Below, piece after piece: positions 25,700-39,397 of a DNA stretch of 64,000 bases. A program made the translations under genes and the position numbers. The stretch covers positions 1,240,358-1,304,357 of the forward strand of contig KV748220.1 in the NCBI GenBank assembly GCA_001692895.1. Direction: 5' to 3'. Position 1 is the stretch's first letter, and each line of letters begins with the position of its first letter. Under the pieces are notes generated by a model. The model was not told the DNA's origin. It searched no databases and saw only the letters and a list, made by a program, of their open reading frames with translations. The stretch comes from Cenococcum geophilum 1.58. Taxonomy: Eukaryota; Ascomycota; Dothideomycetes; Gloniales; Gloniaceae.

Positions 25700-28600
25700 T
25701 CTATAAGTTAGTCTTATTATTATAAATTTACCCTTATATACGTTTAACCTATAAAGTATATAACTATATACTTTGCCACTAAGGCCTTACTTATATAATT
25801 TTGTTAGGGCGCGTCTTATTTCCTTACCTTTACTAGTTAACCTAACTCTACTAACTACTTACCCTTACTCCTACTCTATTAGTATCTACCTCTATAACTA
25901 GTACCTTTATAGATCTATTTAAGCTATAAAGCCTTATAATATAGTAAGTTAGTTACCTTATCTTTGGCCTTAGCTATATAATAAAGAATTTATATTTACT
26001 AATGCGTTTATATAGACTACCGCTTAATATAGCCTACTACTAAAATAGACCTGCCTACTAATTATTTTATAACTTACGATGTTAACTATATTTGTAACTA
26101 TAAAAAGTTCGCTAAGGGCGTTATAGTTTTTAAGATTATTTTAACTATAGCGACTATAGGCTCTAGTGTCTTATAAGGTAATAGTAAGGGCCCTATACTT
26201 AATAAGCCTCTTCTTCTAGAGCTTGGCAGTCTATACCTTTTAGCTAATAACGCTCTAAAATACTATCTCTATTTATTTACTAGCTATATACGCGCCAATT
26301 GTCCTTTTAAGAAAGCTTCTTAACTTTATTACGGCTACGGTAAGGTTAGTTATCTTAAATCTAACTACTCTAACCCTATATGTAATAATTATAGGGAAGC
26401 CGGTTATTTTAAGAGTAACTATTTTAGTATAACGTGTAATTAATATAGTGCTATAGGCTATAGAAAGCAAGACTATCTTTAGCTATTAGGTAAAAAGAAG
26501 CGGACTTGCCTAAACTATAGCTCCCTAGACTATTAAACTATCTTTTATAGTTAGGTATATAAAAACTATAGAGTTATAGGGTATAATATTAATAATTATA
26601 TAAGTAGACCTACTTTAATTTAAGTAATAGACGCCGTAACTACTCTAGGCAAAGTAAATGTACTAGGTGCTACCGCTTTAAGTATAGCTACTACCTCTTT
26701 GTTACCTAAACCTCTTAATATAGCCGGCTTCTATCTGGTGGCGGATAGCCTAGTAGATAATCTAGATACCTATATAGAGGATAGCGATTCTATAATGGCT
26801 AAACCTTTAGATATACTTTAGCTTCTAAATAGCGACTACCTTATAGTTTAGTTTATTATATAAATTATTAAAGAGTATATTATAGCATGTAGCATTATAT
26901 TTTAGGTGTCTTATAAGACCGGTAAAATGCCTACTTATTATTTATATAAGACGGCGTCTGTTTAATTTATAGATACTAATATCGCTAGTAATATTAAGGT
27001 TAATACTACTAATACTACTTCTCTAGTTACTTAATAACTATTATATTTAACTATACTTAAGCATCTTACTTATATTCTCCCGTAAGATACCACAACCCTA
27101 TAACTTTACTATATTAGGTTTGTTATTACCTTTAATAAACTCGCATTAGGTACGCGCACGTTACTTAATAAGTACTTTTTTATTAATAGAGACTTCGGCC
27201 CGTTTATGCTGTAAATCTATAAAGCTTAGGATATGCTGTTAAATAGTCCTACGGTTATTATCTACTTCTTTATACTAGGCACTAAATAGCTTAATAGTTA
27301 TATCGCGAGCCTAAATATAAGCCTATAATAGTAAAGCGTTAATAATCCTTTAGGTTACTAGTAAAAGAACTATAATATAAATATCTAGCTTAGTATATAG
27401 CTCTTAATAGAAGACCGACTATTATACAAAATCCCTATAAGGTATTAGTTTAATAGCGTTCTTAAGTATTTTATAGTCTAGTTCTATACCGTAGTCGCGA
27501 GCCTTAAGGCCGTTAATTAGAACCCCTAGGTACTTACTATTATTTATCTTATTACCTTTCTAGGTAGCACGGACTAAGTCTACTACGCTACCATTTAGAT
27601 AGTTAATGGTCTTACCCTTTATACTAACTTTATTATTAATATCTTATTCCTAGGTAAAGATATAAATAGCTAGGCCAGCTAGAAAGGAGTTATTATTAAT
27701 ACTACTCCCTTTAGCTCTAGCTATAACTACTATACTTTTATCTTTTAACTATAGGTAGGTTATAAGTTTATACTAAACCCTATATTTACTCCAGAGTATA
27801 TTCTAAGCAATAATAACTTTATAATAGTTAGTAACCTAAGTAAGGCCCTAATTATAGTATAGGGTATTAAATATCTTATAACTAAGTGTGTCCCTAAGGT
27901 TAGAATCTCCTAAGAGATTAATACTCTACGCTACCTATAGTAAGGAGGCGACAGTTTCTATATTAAGCGCTAAATTACGCTATTTAATAACTTCACAGAT
28001 CTCCCGTGTATTAATTACTTTAACTATAATATTACTAAGTATAGGAAGAACTCGGTTAATAATGCCCTTAAGGCTATCTTACCGCTACTTAATAAAGAGT
28101 AAATAGGTGCCTATACTGCGCTTAAATATATAATAGGCGGTATTTTGCTAATATAAGGCCCTAATAATATTAGGAAATTAACCTTCCTAACTATCTTAGT
28201 ACGATACTAGTATTAACTTAAGTCGCCCTAGTAGGATCCTACTAAAATCTAGGTCCTATTACCACTTAATTGCTAACTAAATATACTAGCTAAAATAATT
28301 AATAATACGCTTATAGAGGACTATAAGGCACTAATTACGTAAGGCCGTCCCGCTAAATTTCCTATTGTCCTTTACTGTTATATACGCTTAACGGAAACTA
28401 AGGTTTATAAGCGGGATGCCGTTATATAGCGAATAGTAGTAGGTATTAATACTTATCCTAAGTATTTTAAGGAATAGGATAACTATGCTATAATTAATAA
28501 GGATATGTTTATGTTAAATATAGTATTTCTGCTTTACCGTATATTTAAGGCTAGCAATATTACCGGCTTTAATAAGCGGTTATAGGTTATAAATTTGTCT

Positions 28601-30170
28601 AAAGGTTAGTAGTTATTACGCCTTATAGGTGTTTTAGATAGTAATAGTAACCTATATCCTATTACAAACCCTAATATAACTAAATACGCTAAATTCCGCT
28701 AATACTTATACTAATTTATGCTTAGTAATAATATAACGTAAAATAATAAGATAGGATTAATACTTACGGCTAATATAGTTATTATAAACCTGGCCAAGAA
28801 GGCTAATATTATTCTTATAATACCTAATATAGTCTTGCAGACTTATATATATTCTATTAGCGCTATACGCGTAGTTTTCTATAACAAGGCTAGAAAGGCG
28901 TCTAAGCTAGGTAATCTTACTAGGTTTGCCTAAAGCAGACTATATTTAATTTAGGAAGGTCTATAGATTTAGGCTAGCAACCCTATATCTTAGGTTTTTC
29001 TTAGTAATATATACTAACTAAAACTAATCCTTAGTCCTAATTTCGATAATCTATTCTACTATTAGAAATCTATCTCCCTCTATACGCGTTTTCTTACGGC
29101 TAATATAGATATAGTATAGTTCTTACTGCAATATTAATTTATTAAAGACATTGTATATCTTATAAATACTATTCTACTATATAGCTAGCTTTAGATAAGC
29201 CTAATAGTTAAGAACTAAGAGCAGTTAAAGCTAGCGGCGAGCTTTTTTAAGGATATACTGTGCTATAATTACCCTATTACCTTCCTCGCCGTTAATAGTA
29301 CTATATAGGTAAATAAGCTTAGCTAATTAACGTATAATCTAATCTACGCTTAACGCGTATTCTAGGTAGCTATAGCGCTAATAAACTTTAGATTTAAGCT
29401 ATTAGAGGTTAGCCTTACTATTCTATATATAGCCTAACTTACCGTTTACTCCGTAGCGCTGTATATATTTAAAGAATAGTGCTATGCCTAGTAAGATGGC
29501 AGTAAGTAGCGGAAATTTGCGCCAGTAGTTAGTAAAATTAAGGTTTTTACTATTAACGGCATCTAAGGTGGCTAGGTAGAGTTATTAGTATATAATATAA
29601 TAGTTGCTAGTCCGCTAAAATTTATTTAGGATATAGTAAGGAACCTTTTTATAATTACTAGACTATAAGTAGGCCTTATTATTATTGGTAGTCCCTAGGT
29701 AGTCTATAATTATTATACCGGTAATAAAACCTTTATAAACACCATATATTATAAAATTAAGAAGTGGTATAAGGATAATAAGGTATTTATTAACCTTAAG
29801 AATCTTAAGTAAAAAGAGCACTTCTAGTAACTTATCGCCCTATTTAATGTTAACGAAACTATATAGCGTATCTACCGCTAGCGTATAGCCAATTATACGC
29901 CTATTTTATATAGTATAAATATTAACTTTAATATTACTATCCCTAACTTCGTGGGTGTAGTAAATATTAGCAGTATTAGTAATTATACTAAAGCGTAGAA
30001 TAAGGCTAATAGAGAGGGCGCTAATAATAACGGCTAGGGCGGTGCCGGTAATAATAATAAGGATAACAATAATAGAGAGGATATTAGTGGCGTTAAAATA
30101 TAAGGAGGGTAGTAAGGACGGATATTATAGACTTTACTAGCAGCGAGACCCTTAAATAGGGACACTAGAT
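25700..30170 (+). pseudogene. Superfamily 1 (UPF1-like) helicase with N-terminal CCHC zinc knuckles, right copy
   Basis: The better of two copies. Zinc knuckles lie at about 26290-26480, reading YGYGKVSYLKSNYSNP, ICNNYREAGYFKSNY and ITCNQYSAIGYRKQDY; most Cys and His positions are now Tyr, as expected from TGC to TAC and CAC to TAC. A further one follows near 26560. Walker A at about 28145-28170 reads GPNNIRKLT. Walker B at about 28865-28910 reads VVFYNKARKASKLG, where the family has DEAG. Motifs V and VI at about 29540-29700 read VFTINGIQGGQ and then ITRLQVGLIIIGSP, close to the UPF1-family 'TVDGFQG' and 'ITRAR.GLIIVG'. The tail is Asn/Gly-rich (about 30000-30100). Many in-frame stops. The natural function is unknown; a role in transposon replication or RNA handling would be a guess. 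Confidence 0.72.
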
Positions 30171-30418
30171 AAAAGTTAAGAGCGGTAATAGCTATAGGCC
30201 TTTAATATTTACAATTTTACTATAGTACTAGGTAAAATACGGCATATTGTGATATTATGTGTTATAGCTAAATAAGATAGACTTTTAATAATTATAATCT
30301 CTAAAATAGATAAGCGTATTATAGTAAAGATAGCCTAATTTATAAAGCCTAGTAATCCTAGTTTCTATTCCTTTTAGGCTAGCGGTTAATTAATACTAAT
30401 CCGTAATCTAGATTTTAA

Positions 30419-30772
30419 GGGGTTGTTTAGTTATAACCTATTACTTTTAAATCTAAACTAAAAGTCTAGTAGAAAGAACGCGTTCCTTCCTAATTTAATA
30501 CACGTTTATAGCTCTATAGGTTATATAGACGTATATAATCTAAAGCCTTTAGATTTAAACTAACGCCAAGACCTTAGTTTAGATTCTATATATAGTAAGT
30601 TACCAACTTTTTAGTAACTTTTAGCGTGTTTTTTAGAATATTAAAAATTTGTAGCTAAAGTTAAGTTAAACTAGAATTTAACTAAATGGTCGCCTTAGAA
30701 TTAAATTAGAGCTCTAAATTAACTCTATTTTAAAGCCCTTATTTTAATCTAAACTTATAACTAAATATTCCC
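30419..30772. mobile_element. Tourist/PIF-Harbinger-like MITE, right copy
   Basis: A 354-bp element with termini GGGGTTGTTTAGTTATAA and (complement) GGGAATATTTAGTTATAA, flanked by TAA at 30416-30418 and 30773-30775. Same insertion as 8584-8977 in the left copy, lacking ~40 bp. No ORF. Confidence 0.72.
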
Positions 30773-30799
30773 TAAGTACTTAACTAGTTAGACTGTAGT

Positions 30800-32429
30800 C
30801 TAGATATCTTACTAATAACTGCAACTATTATTAATTACTCTCTGTATAGTATAGGCCGCCTCTATTTTCGCTAAACTATAATAACCTTAAATAGGATCTA
30901 ATCCTTTTTTCGCTATAGCTGCCGCTAAGACAATATAACTTAACGCCCTCTCCTATTTATAGTGGGTATGCTATTCTTAGTATTAGTATACCGTTACTAT
31001 ATCTTAAGAAACTTGTCGCTAATGCTATAGGCCTTTAGAATAATACCTGTTCTATTATACTAGCTACTAGCTAGTAAAATATAGGATAAATATAATGTCT
31101 ATATAGTTGCCCCTAATAAAAGAGCCTATAGTAAAGGCAATTTATTATACTATATCTAGATAACCTAAGATTGTATATATAGGTAATAATCTTAGGGCTT
31201 CCTAGTGCGATAGGAGGTCTCGCTATAAGGTAAACTTAATTAAAGTTACTATCTCCACGTAGATTAGATTAACTGTAATTAATTAATACCTTTTAGCCCG
31301 CCTAGTAAAACGTATCGCGTTAGAGATAGGGCTAGATAAACATTAGTAATATATTATAATTATAACGGACACCTATATACTATCTTTACGGATAGCCGTA
31401 AATATAACCTAGCCTACCCTATAATAAACTACCCTTAATAAAGCAGCCCTTAAGGCCCTATTATTTCAGATAGGTATAGTCTCTATATAGGCGGCTTATA
31501 TCCACTCCTTATTACAATCTACCCTAGCCTCTAAAAACATCTTAACTAGTAGCTAATATTTAACTATACGTAGGTCTTAAGGCGTATTAAATAGTAACAC
31601 TAGACTTAAGGCTATGTCTATACTTAGAACTAAGTTTATACTATCTAGTTTCCGCCTATAAAGTAGTATAACGAGTTATTTAAGATTATAGCCGTAGTTC
31701 TATATATAGTTAAGCTAGGATAAACTCTATAAGTTTATGGTAGCCGTATGTCCCCTTTCTATATCTACTATATAGTTAATACCAGGCCGCCCTAGCACCT
31801 TTATCTTCTTATATATATTTAACTATATACGGGCTAGTATATTCTATATAGCCTTATATACCTATAGCGCTAGTGCCTTCTTATATTTTACTATCTAATA
31901 AATAACTTTCTAGATCGCCTACTTGCGTAGTAAATTATTTAGTTATCCGCGAAATAAAACGTATAAAATACCGTCCTTAATAATAACCTACTTAAAAGTC
32001 CGCTTAATAGTATTAAGTCTCTCTATAGTAATGCCTAAGCCAGTAATAAGCTATATATCTTTTTACGGGTCCATAGCGCTTATAGAGTTATACTACGCCG
32101 TATTTACGGCATACCGCTATTATATATCGCGTCCTATTATAAAAAATAGTCTAGTATCCTAAGTAGGGAATAGTAGTATTTAAAATCCTATACTTAGTAT
32201 AATAGAAAGGCGGCGCAATATTAGTAATAAGTAGAGTCTCCTAGCCTAACGTAACGCGATCTAGTATAAATTAGCGTAAAACGCAATAGGTTGCGCTATT
32301 TAGCGCGTTAGTGTCCACGGATATTGCCGTGCATTTACTATACTCCTCCCATCTTAACTGGCTTATAATGTAGTATAAGCTATAAACACTACTTTAAATA
32401 TACGGTTCTATATAGATATTATTTTTAGC
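30800..32429 (+). pseudogene. Unassigned coding stretch upstream of transposase, right copy
   Basis: Includes a 79-codon stop-free frame at 31923-32162 that is conserved in frame with 7421-7194 of the left copy. Upstream the same frame can be followed with RIP-type stops to about 30860. No domain recognised. It may be a separate gene or a long N-terminal part of the transposase. Confidence 0.4.
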
Positions 32430-35400
32430 CCCCTTTTAACTAAACTATAGCAAATTATAGCTTAATACGGCAATTTATAAATAAGCTCTATTTAGCGGTA
32501 ATATAGAAAGTGCGGGACTAAAGTAAAAAGTATAGGCGGTCTAACCTATTATAAACGATATTATCTAAAATAACAGAAATGGAAGAAGGGTAGATATAAG
32601 GGCGTTAATATTAAAGAGATAAACAATAATATACCCTTACGCTATTAAAGCTTAGAGGAGTATTAGATAGCCTATTATAGGGCCGAGCTAGAGTAATATA
32701 ATAAGTGGCCACTTATATAATATATAGACGACAATATACTATTATACTATTAAACCTTAGAAGGGCATTATATAACTAATTATAAGGCCGAATTAAAGTA
32801 AGGTAATAAGTGGCTACCTATATAAGCTCTAGGCGATAATATTATTAATAAGCTAAATAACGGGGCTATAAATATACACTATAACAATAATTCTATAATA
32901 TTTAATAGGGTATATAACCTAGCGATAGTTAAGACCAATTAGTAAACTTTAACTAGAATATTTATAGACGTCTTTTAAACTAAAATATTTAAAGAGGCTA
33001 CTAGCCGCACTATAGGAAAGCCTTTAAGACGGAACTAAGGAAATCCGCAAACTATGGACGATACTATAGCAGTATATAACATTATGCCGCGTATTAAGCG
33101 TACTAGCAGTATACTAGATAAAACACCTCCCCTATTTTATCTATTTGGTAATAAGGTAGAATATATATAGGTCTTATAGTAGGTAAGCCACAGGACTTCT
33201 AACCGCGCTATTAATAAGTAGTTTAACAATATTAGGCTTTAGGGAGTATTTACTAACTATTTTTCTTACTAGAGTGCTAATAATATTAAAGTAAAACTAC
33301 TTTTAAAATAAATATAATCTAAGAGTAATTAACCGCAGTAGATTAAAATAATTATAACTATAGGGGATTAGTAGCTGCTAGTACGTTACTAAAATGCTCT
33401 AGAGATTGTATCCTTTTTTATTAATTACGGCCCTTTTTAAGGAGACATAACTTTCTTACTAGTAAGGTAGTACTTATTAGTAGGAATAAGAATATATAAT
33501 AAGCTTAATATAGTAGACTAATAGTAGGAGACGTAAGAGTAGCTACCGCTTAGCGCAACCGTAGTGCCGATTATATTAGCTAGCGATAAAACCTAACTAA
33601 TATAACACGCCGGCGATAAGAAAGCATAGCCGCTCTATATTTTAATTAGAAATATTAAACTACGTATTTAACAATCCGTAAATTAACTAGCCCTATTACT
33701 ACTTATATACCTCCCGGTTTATATACCTAGTAACTAAATAATATAACTAGCGGTATAATATAAAACCCTTATAGCTATCCTTAAACGTATACTTTAGCGA
33801 CAACCCTACTACTAGTATAGTTATACTAATAATGCCTATAGCGTTAAAGAAAGCTAATAAAGAAGAAGTATATCTCTTATACGCGGATAGTTAGAATTAA
33901 TACTACTTTCTACTTCTAGCTATATTTATGGCTAATTATAAAGAATAGGTCACGCTTATAAGTATTAAGAGTAGCTATAAATATTTGACTTATTATATAT
34001 ATATAAATAAACGGTATAATCTAATAACTGCTATTTAGCGACCGTAGCCGTTCTATATATACTAATTAACAAAAGACCAAATATAAATATAGTAGGAAGG
34101 TTATAATACTAATAAGAAGGATAACTTGGATTATATTTAGCTGTTCCACAACTTTATATAGGGCTATAATCTATTTAATATCTATAAAATAATAGCGCCT
34201 AATTTCCTACACTAGGTGCTTAAAGGCCTTACTAGTAAATATCTTATATACTAGATTAAGGGGCTTATATAAAGCAAAATATAGGCTAGAAAATATCGGG
34301 GCCTTAATATCCCGCGTATAGATAGTTGCGGCTAGGAGATGTTAAATATTAATATACTTATTACCACCCGCTTTATATAGGTAGAATAATTTACTAATAT
34401 AATAGTATAGGATAGCTAGGTAAATATCAGCTAATAAACAGAAAAGATATATAAATCTCTATTATAACAATTAGTCCCTACTATAGCACCCTTACTAAAA
34501 TAGAATAAAGGCGCTATACTATTTATCCAGGCGTTTATAAACTTTACTATACTATCTTAATATATATTATATAACGAATTAACTATTTAGTACCTAGTAG
34601 CAGCTATTTATAGAATAGATAAGATAAAGGATATATTCCTTTTATTTTAACTAAGCAAGGTAGGACTACTATACTTTAATATTCCTAAGCTATATACTAT
34701 TACCTACTATCTAAAGAGCATCTAGTAACTAGAAGTAATTAGAGGTATAAATATAGAGTATTTAGAGCAAGTATATAAGCTATAGAAGGCATTTTACCAC
34801 GGGACTAATAAACGGAATAACTATAAAGAGCAGATGCTATAATATAACACTATATATCTTAATACTATACTTTAGAATAAACTTAAGCTATAGGTGTTAA
34901 CTAATATAATTAATATAGTAGACCTAATGAGTGCAATATAGATAATATAACTAGGCCCTATAGTTAATATATACGCATATCGCTCGTATATATAAAACTT
35001 TAACAACTATATAACTTAAACACTTTAAGACTAAAGAATTAATATATCTATCTAGTGTACGGTTAAGGAGGTACAGCGCTAGATAGAGATTACCAACCTT
35101 ATATCTAAACTAGCCCCCTTTATAAGGGAATACCGTAAGTAGATTAACAGAATCTAGCGAATAGACTAGGATATTAACCGACTAAAGGCTAATAACAATT
35201 AAGTATTAAAGATGCCCTTAAGCATCTATTATAGCGTTATATACTATATTTACTTTAGAAAAAATACTACTAATACTAATAAGCTTAATAAGATGTTTAC
35301 TTAATATACCCCATTATAAGCTAACACTAGAGCCCCCCGCTATAATGCTGTAATAGTATAAGAATATAAGCGGGTAAATAACAGCCTCTATAATAATAAA

Positions 35401-36057
35401 GTAAGGAGGCTTTATCTACTACTTACAATCTAGGATATTAGGTAATTAGATAGTAAAGATAAATACCTAAAATACGCCAGTGCGTTAGTAGAGACCCTCT
35501 AAGTTTATAACGGTAGTAAAATTAATATAAAAACCGGAATACTTAGAGTATAGAGTATAAAGCTATTTAATAGTAGGATAAAATATACGCTAAATACCCT
35601 CTAGATATATAACATTAACCATATTATAAGGCCTATCTCACTTATACTAACGGATATTAACATTATAGACTATTTCTTTATAAATAACTATAGTAATTAG
35701 GATATATATAATACTATATATAATAAAGATTTTAAGTAAATAAATAGGGTATAAGTTAATGCATATATAAGGAAATAGGCTTATACTAGGCGGTAAATAA
35801 ATATAACTTAGCCAAAATAGTAGCAAGTTATAATTAGCGGCGCTAGATTATAATAAAGGGGTAAATTACCGCGACTATAATAAACTAGAATATAATACTA
35901 CTACTTATTACCCCCTATGCGCTAGCTACCCTTTATATCCTATATACTATACTATCTACCTTAAGAGTAGGTAAATATTGCGAGGAACTAGGCTTCTATA
36001 CGGTATAGAAAAAATATTACATAAAGTAGGACCCTACGCTATAGTAAGGCAATCTAA
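32430..36057 (+). pseudogene. Plavaka-type transposase, right copy
   Basis: Motifs in order: a C2H2-like YRKCGTKVKSIGGLTYYKR at about 32505-32570; a PIILASDKTQL block with a following GDKKAQPLYI at about 33560-33640; IIAPNFLHQVLKGL near 34190-34230; KDIFLLFQ and then FNIPKLYTITYYLKSI near 34625-34730; then TNKRNNYKEQM near 34805-34840. This series matches Plavaka-type transposases, including the 'FN.PK.H....Y...I' and 'TNK.....QM' blocks. The C-terminal ASIRYRKNIT stretch (about 35985-36020) is also family-like. The gene is dense with TAA/TAG. Its 3' end is interrupted by LINE family B at 36072 and may resume for a short distance at 43436. Confidence 0.75.
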
Positions 36058-36071
36058 TTACCCCGTTATAA
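36058..36071. repeat. 14-bp target-site duplication of LINE family B (left side)
   Basis: TTACCCCGTTATAA here and at 43422-43435 borders the LINE with its nested pogo element. Confidence 0.9.
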
Positions 36072-36300
36072 TAATAAATTCAATTTACCGCCCGTCCTAG
36101 TCCCCCTAGTGGGTCCACACAGGCTAATACCTTCTATAGGAAAAACTCTAACTTAGAGAAAACCCCACCTCGGGCCGCGCTAGAGAGATAGCAGCGTTCC
36201 GACATCGGAGCGCCGGCGGCTCGCCTTCTACCTATCTTTAAGTCTGCATATTAAGCCAACTGGCCGCGCTTCGCGGATAATCTTACTCTACCCCCTTCTT
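36072..36300 (-). other. LINE family B 3' UTR and tail
   Basis: Non-coding end of the LINE, finishing with AATTTATTATTAT on the minus strand. It shares only short words with family A, for example the GTGGGTCCACAC versus GTGGGCCCACG block. Confidence 0.6.
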
Positions 36301-37356
36301 TCCTTATCCTTTTACCCTTATTCTTTTACCAGTCCTCTAGGCTTTAAAAGAGCTGGTATCTACTTATATCCTCTATATCTATTGCCTTTACTACCTAAAA
36401 CTAGGGTAAAACACCTAACTATACTAGCCATTTTGCTACTGCTTGGGCGCTTTCTTTATTATTTAAAACATCCTAAAGGCGTTTAGAGGCGCATTTTACT
36501 ATAAAGTCCGCCCTTTAGTAGTGTGGACACTGGAATAGTATATAGTGGACTATCTGCTTTATCTAACCATATTCGCACCGCGGGAGAATCGCTGGTATAC
36601 CGACGGATGCAAGCTATGCATTAAGCCCTATTACCTTTATACGAAGGAGAAATAGTACTATAGCCTCTGCTTTTATTAGGCCTTTATATAATGGGATTAT
36701 AGGTTTCCCCCATAGGGTCTTCCACATAGTTTCTGTGCGGTCTTTGGCCTTTGCCTGCCACCGTTATTACTATTCTAAATCTGCCTATTTCGCGATAAAG
36801 GTGGTTGCCTACCTTTGGTGCTGGTAACCTCCTATATAGTAGCAGCGCTCCGCCTACGCTCTGCTGGTGTTCCGCTAGCTATACTTACGGGGGTTTATTA
36901 TAGCTTCCCGCTCTATATAGTCCTTCTAGTGCGTAAGGAAGCCTTATATCTCGTTTTTACGGTCCTTTACGCGTTCCCTAAGCGCTTCTAATAGTACTAG
37001 TAGCCGTTTTATTTTTTGCCAGCGCTTTACTAATATATTCCAGATACCGTTAAGTGCCTCTACTAATTCCTTTTCTACTCTATTAGAGGCCGTCTTGGCG
37101 GCTCTTTAAAGGGCTGTCGTTTTAATATAGAGTTAGATTAGGGGAATAGCCGCTTCCTTCTCTATTACAGCTATTAGTATTCGCCGGTATGCCCCTATAA
37201 CCCTGCGGAGACACTAGTTCTAGACTTTCTATAGTAGTTTAAGTAAGCTTTTCGCTGGCGTTCCGCTGTTGTCCCGTACTCCCCACACTTATGCGCTATA
37301 CAGCATCGCTAGTTAGACGGTGGCTGTATATAGGAGGCGTAAGCGGCGCATTAATA
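36300..37356 (-). pseudogene. LINE family B ORF2, C-terminal part (RNase H-like region)
   Basis: The continuation of ORF2 on the far side of the pogo element. On the minus strand, NKESAQAVAKWL is read near 36460-36430, similar to the end of RNase H regions in fungal LINEs. The rest has no clear motif. Stops are frequent. Confidence 0.55.
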
Positions 37357-37404
37357 ACGTAAAACCCCCCCAAGCGAGACACCCCCCTAAACGAGACATT
37401 CGCA
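37357..37404. repeat. Left terminal inverted repeat of pogo element
   Basis: Begins ACGTAAAACCCCCCC and contains two direct copies of the CCCCCCAAGCGAGACA unit. It mirrors 39398-39445. Confidence 0.92.
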
Positions 37405-37760
37405 CCCAAATACATTTATATTAATAATTAAACCAATAACGCCTATATTTAAGATCCAAATAGCCCAAATTAAAGCGACTGCGCTTCTTATTACAGAAGA
37501 AAACGGCTTAGAAGTTTCCGGGTACGTTATGGGTGTGATATTACACCTAGCGTTGGCCAAGTAGATGGCTTACTACTACACTCTTCTGAAGCTCCCTTCT
37601 AGATTAGCTTATCACCAAAATCCTCTATAGGCTGAGGATTACACCGAAAGACGTGCGCAAAGGTTGCCCAGTTTTAATTACGTTCGCTAGGGTTTAATAC
37701 TGATCTAGTATATAAAGCAACGTTAAGCTCTAGTAGAAAGGCCCCTTCCTTATACTCCTT

Positions 37761-39329
37761 TTAAGCTAACTTTTGGGCGGCGAGCTCTTGTTTTTCTAGG
37801 TCCTCTGCCTTTAATCTATCGACGTCTTCCTGGGTAAGGACTCTGCCCTTACTTAGGAGTCTCCTACTACTTTTCTTATCNATTTTNAATGCTTNAAACT
37901 TCTTNTTCTCTTCTCTCTNTATATNCGCATCAGTCGCAAAGCCTATAGCAGCTTTAAATAGCTTTTTAAGACGTCGTTGAACGGGGGATTCAAGCATACC
38001 GTCTAGTCGCTCGGTAGTTAATTCGGCAATCTAATTTCGTAGAGACTGAAGGTCCTTTACCGTTTTAGGTGTCCTTGGCGTTTAAGGATTTATATTCGCG
38101 ATTAATTGATTTATTTCTAGGCTTGCGGAGGGCCCTACACGTGGTAGAGTCTTTAAGACAGCTATAGGATTGTACGGTAGAAGACCTATGGCTTTCCAGG
38201 CGCTGCAAATTGTCTTATAGGTAAACGCCTTTGCGCGTGCCGTTGGGTAGAGCTTTATAAAATACTCTTTGTTTACCCCTATATGGCCATATCGACAGAA
38301 GTTATCTACTTCTTCGCCGTAGTAGTGTTGAAGGGGTCCAAAACAGCCTATATCTAGTGGCTGAAGCTTGTGCGTTAAATAAGGCGGGAGAGCTACAAGG
38401 ACGATCTTGCGCGATAGCGCATACTGGATAAACTGCCAGGTAAGATGGCTCGAATGATTATCCATTAGAAGCATATGGTAGCTTTAAATATTACCCTTAG
38501 CGTCCTCCATAAGTTGTCTTGTGTATTTATTATAGTGTTTGATATAATATAGGCCCAACGAGTCATCCGTCTAGCTATTAGTTGAGGTTACATAGGCATA
38601 TCCGCGAAGGCGCTTATCGTGCTTAGTAATTTAATACTAAGTCTCCTAGTATTGCTGCCCCTTCCAAATTAAGAACGGAGGTAGGTAAGAGCCATTAGTG
38701 GTAATTGTCTCTATAATAGAGACTGACTCTCAAGATCCTAGTTGTCGAACAGTCCGATTCTTTAACCTCTCCCTACTATCCTTGCTAGAGACGATTATTC
38801 GAGCCGTTGCTGCTTAGCCTAGCATAACCCCTTTCTCGTTAAAGTTGGCTATAAATTTTAAGTGCTTAATTGAATATTTGTTTTGTACGCTTTAAAAGAA
38901 CTTAAACTAATTATAGATAATGGCTGGATTATCATTCCAGGCCCTCTAGCAATCTAATTGACGACTTATAATAGTATAGAGCCCGTGGCGTTGTATAAAT
39001 TTCCCCCCCTAGTATTTGCCTATTACCCTGCCTTCTGCTAAGAACGAGCTCGCCATCGTAGGAAGCATATTAACCTTTATCGCAAGGCCCCAGGACTGAC
39101 ATTCGTGTATCCATTTAACAATTTGATCCTCCTAATAAGGATGCAGTAGCGTTTTATAAGCCAGGTGTCAAGGGAGACGCCCAGCAAGGCGATGCGCAAC
39201 GGTAGAATTAGGTAATGCGCGAACGCCAGAGGCTTTGCGAATTAATGGCTCAACGCCTGATTTAACGTCTTGTATAGCTTTTTATATAGAGGCTTCAGCT
39301 TCACAAGAACTTAATTGGGGAAGGGACAT
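37761..39329 (-). pseudogene. Fot1/pogo-type transposase (DDE) with RIP-type stops
   Basis: About 522 residues from ATG at 39329 to the stop at 37761 in one continuous frame, normal for fungal Fot1 relatives. About 15 internal stops all fit CAA/CAG-to-TAA/TAG or TGG-to-TAG change. An N-terminal CENP-B/HTH-like part contains QIVKWIHECQSWG. First catalytic region reads NFNEKGVMLG, with the usual DE changed to NE, so the first Asp is lost. Second Asp is in LLMDNHSSHL and third in KLQPLDIGCFGPLQ. C-terminal part reads TPRTPKTVKDLQSLRN and MLESPVQRRLKKLFKAA. The longest open piece is 130 codons (38474-38082). Several Ns lie at 37881-37925. Not functional as shown. Confidence 0.9.
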
Positions 39330-39397
39330 ATTGATTTGTACAAGGAATTTCGGGTTTGGGTGTAATTTGGTAGGGGAAGAAGAAGAGCGCGTACAAA

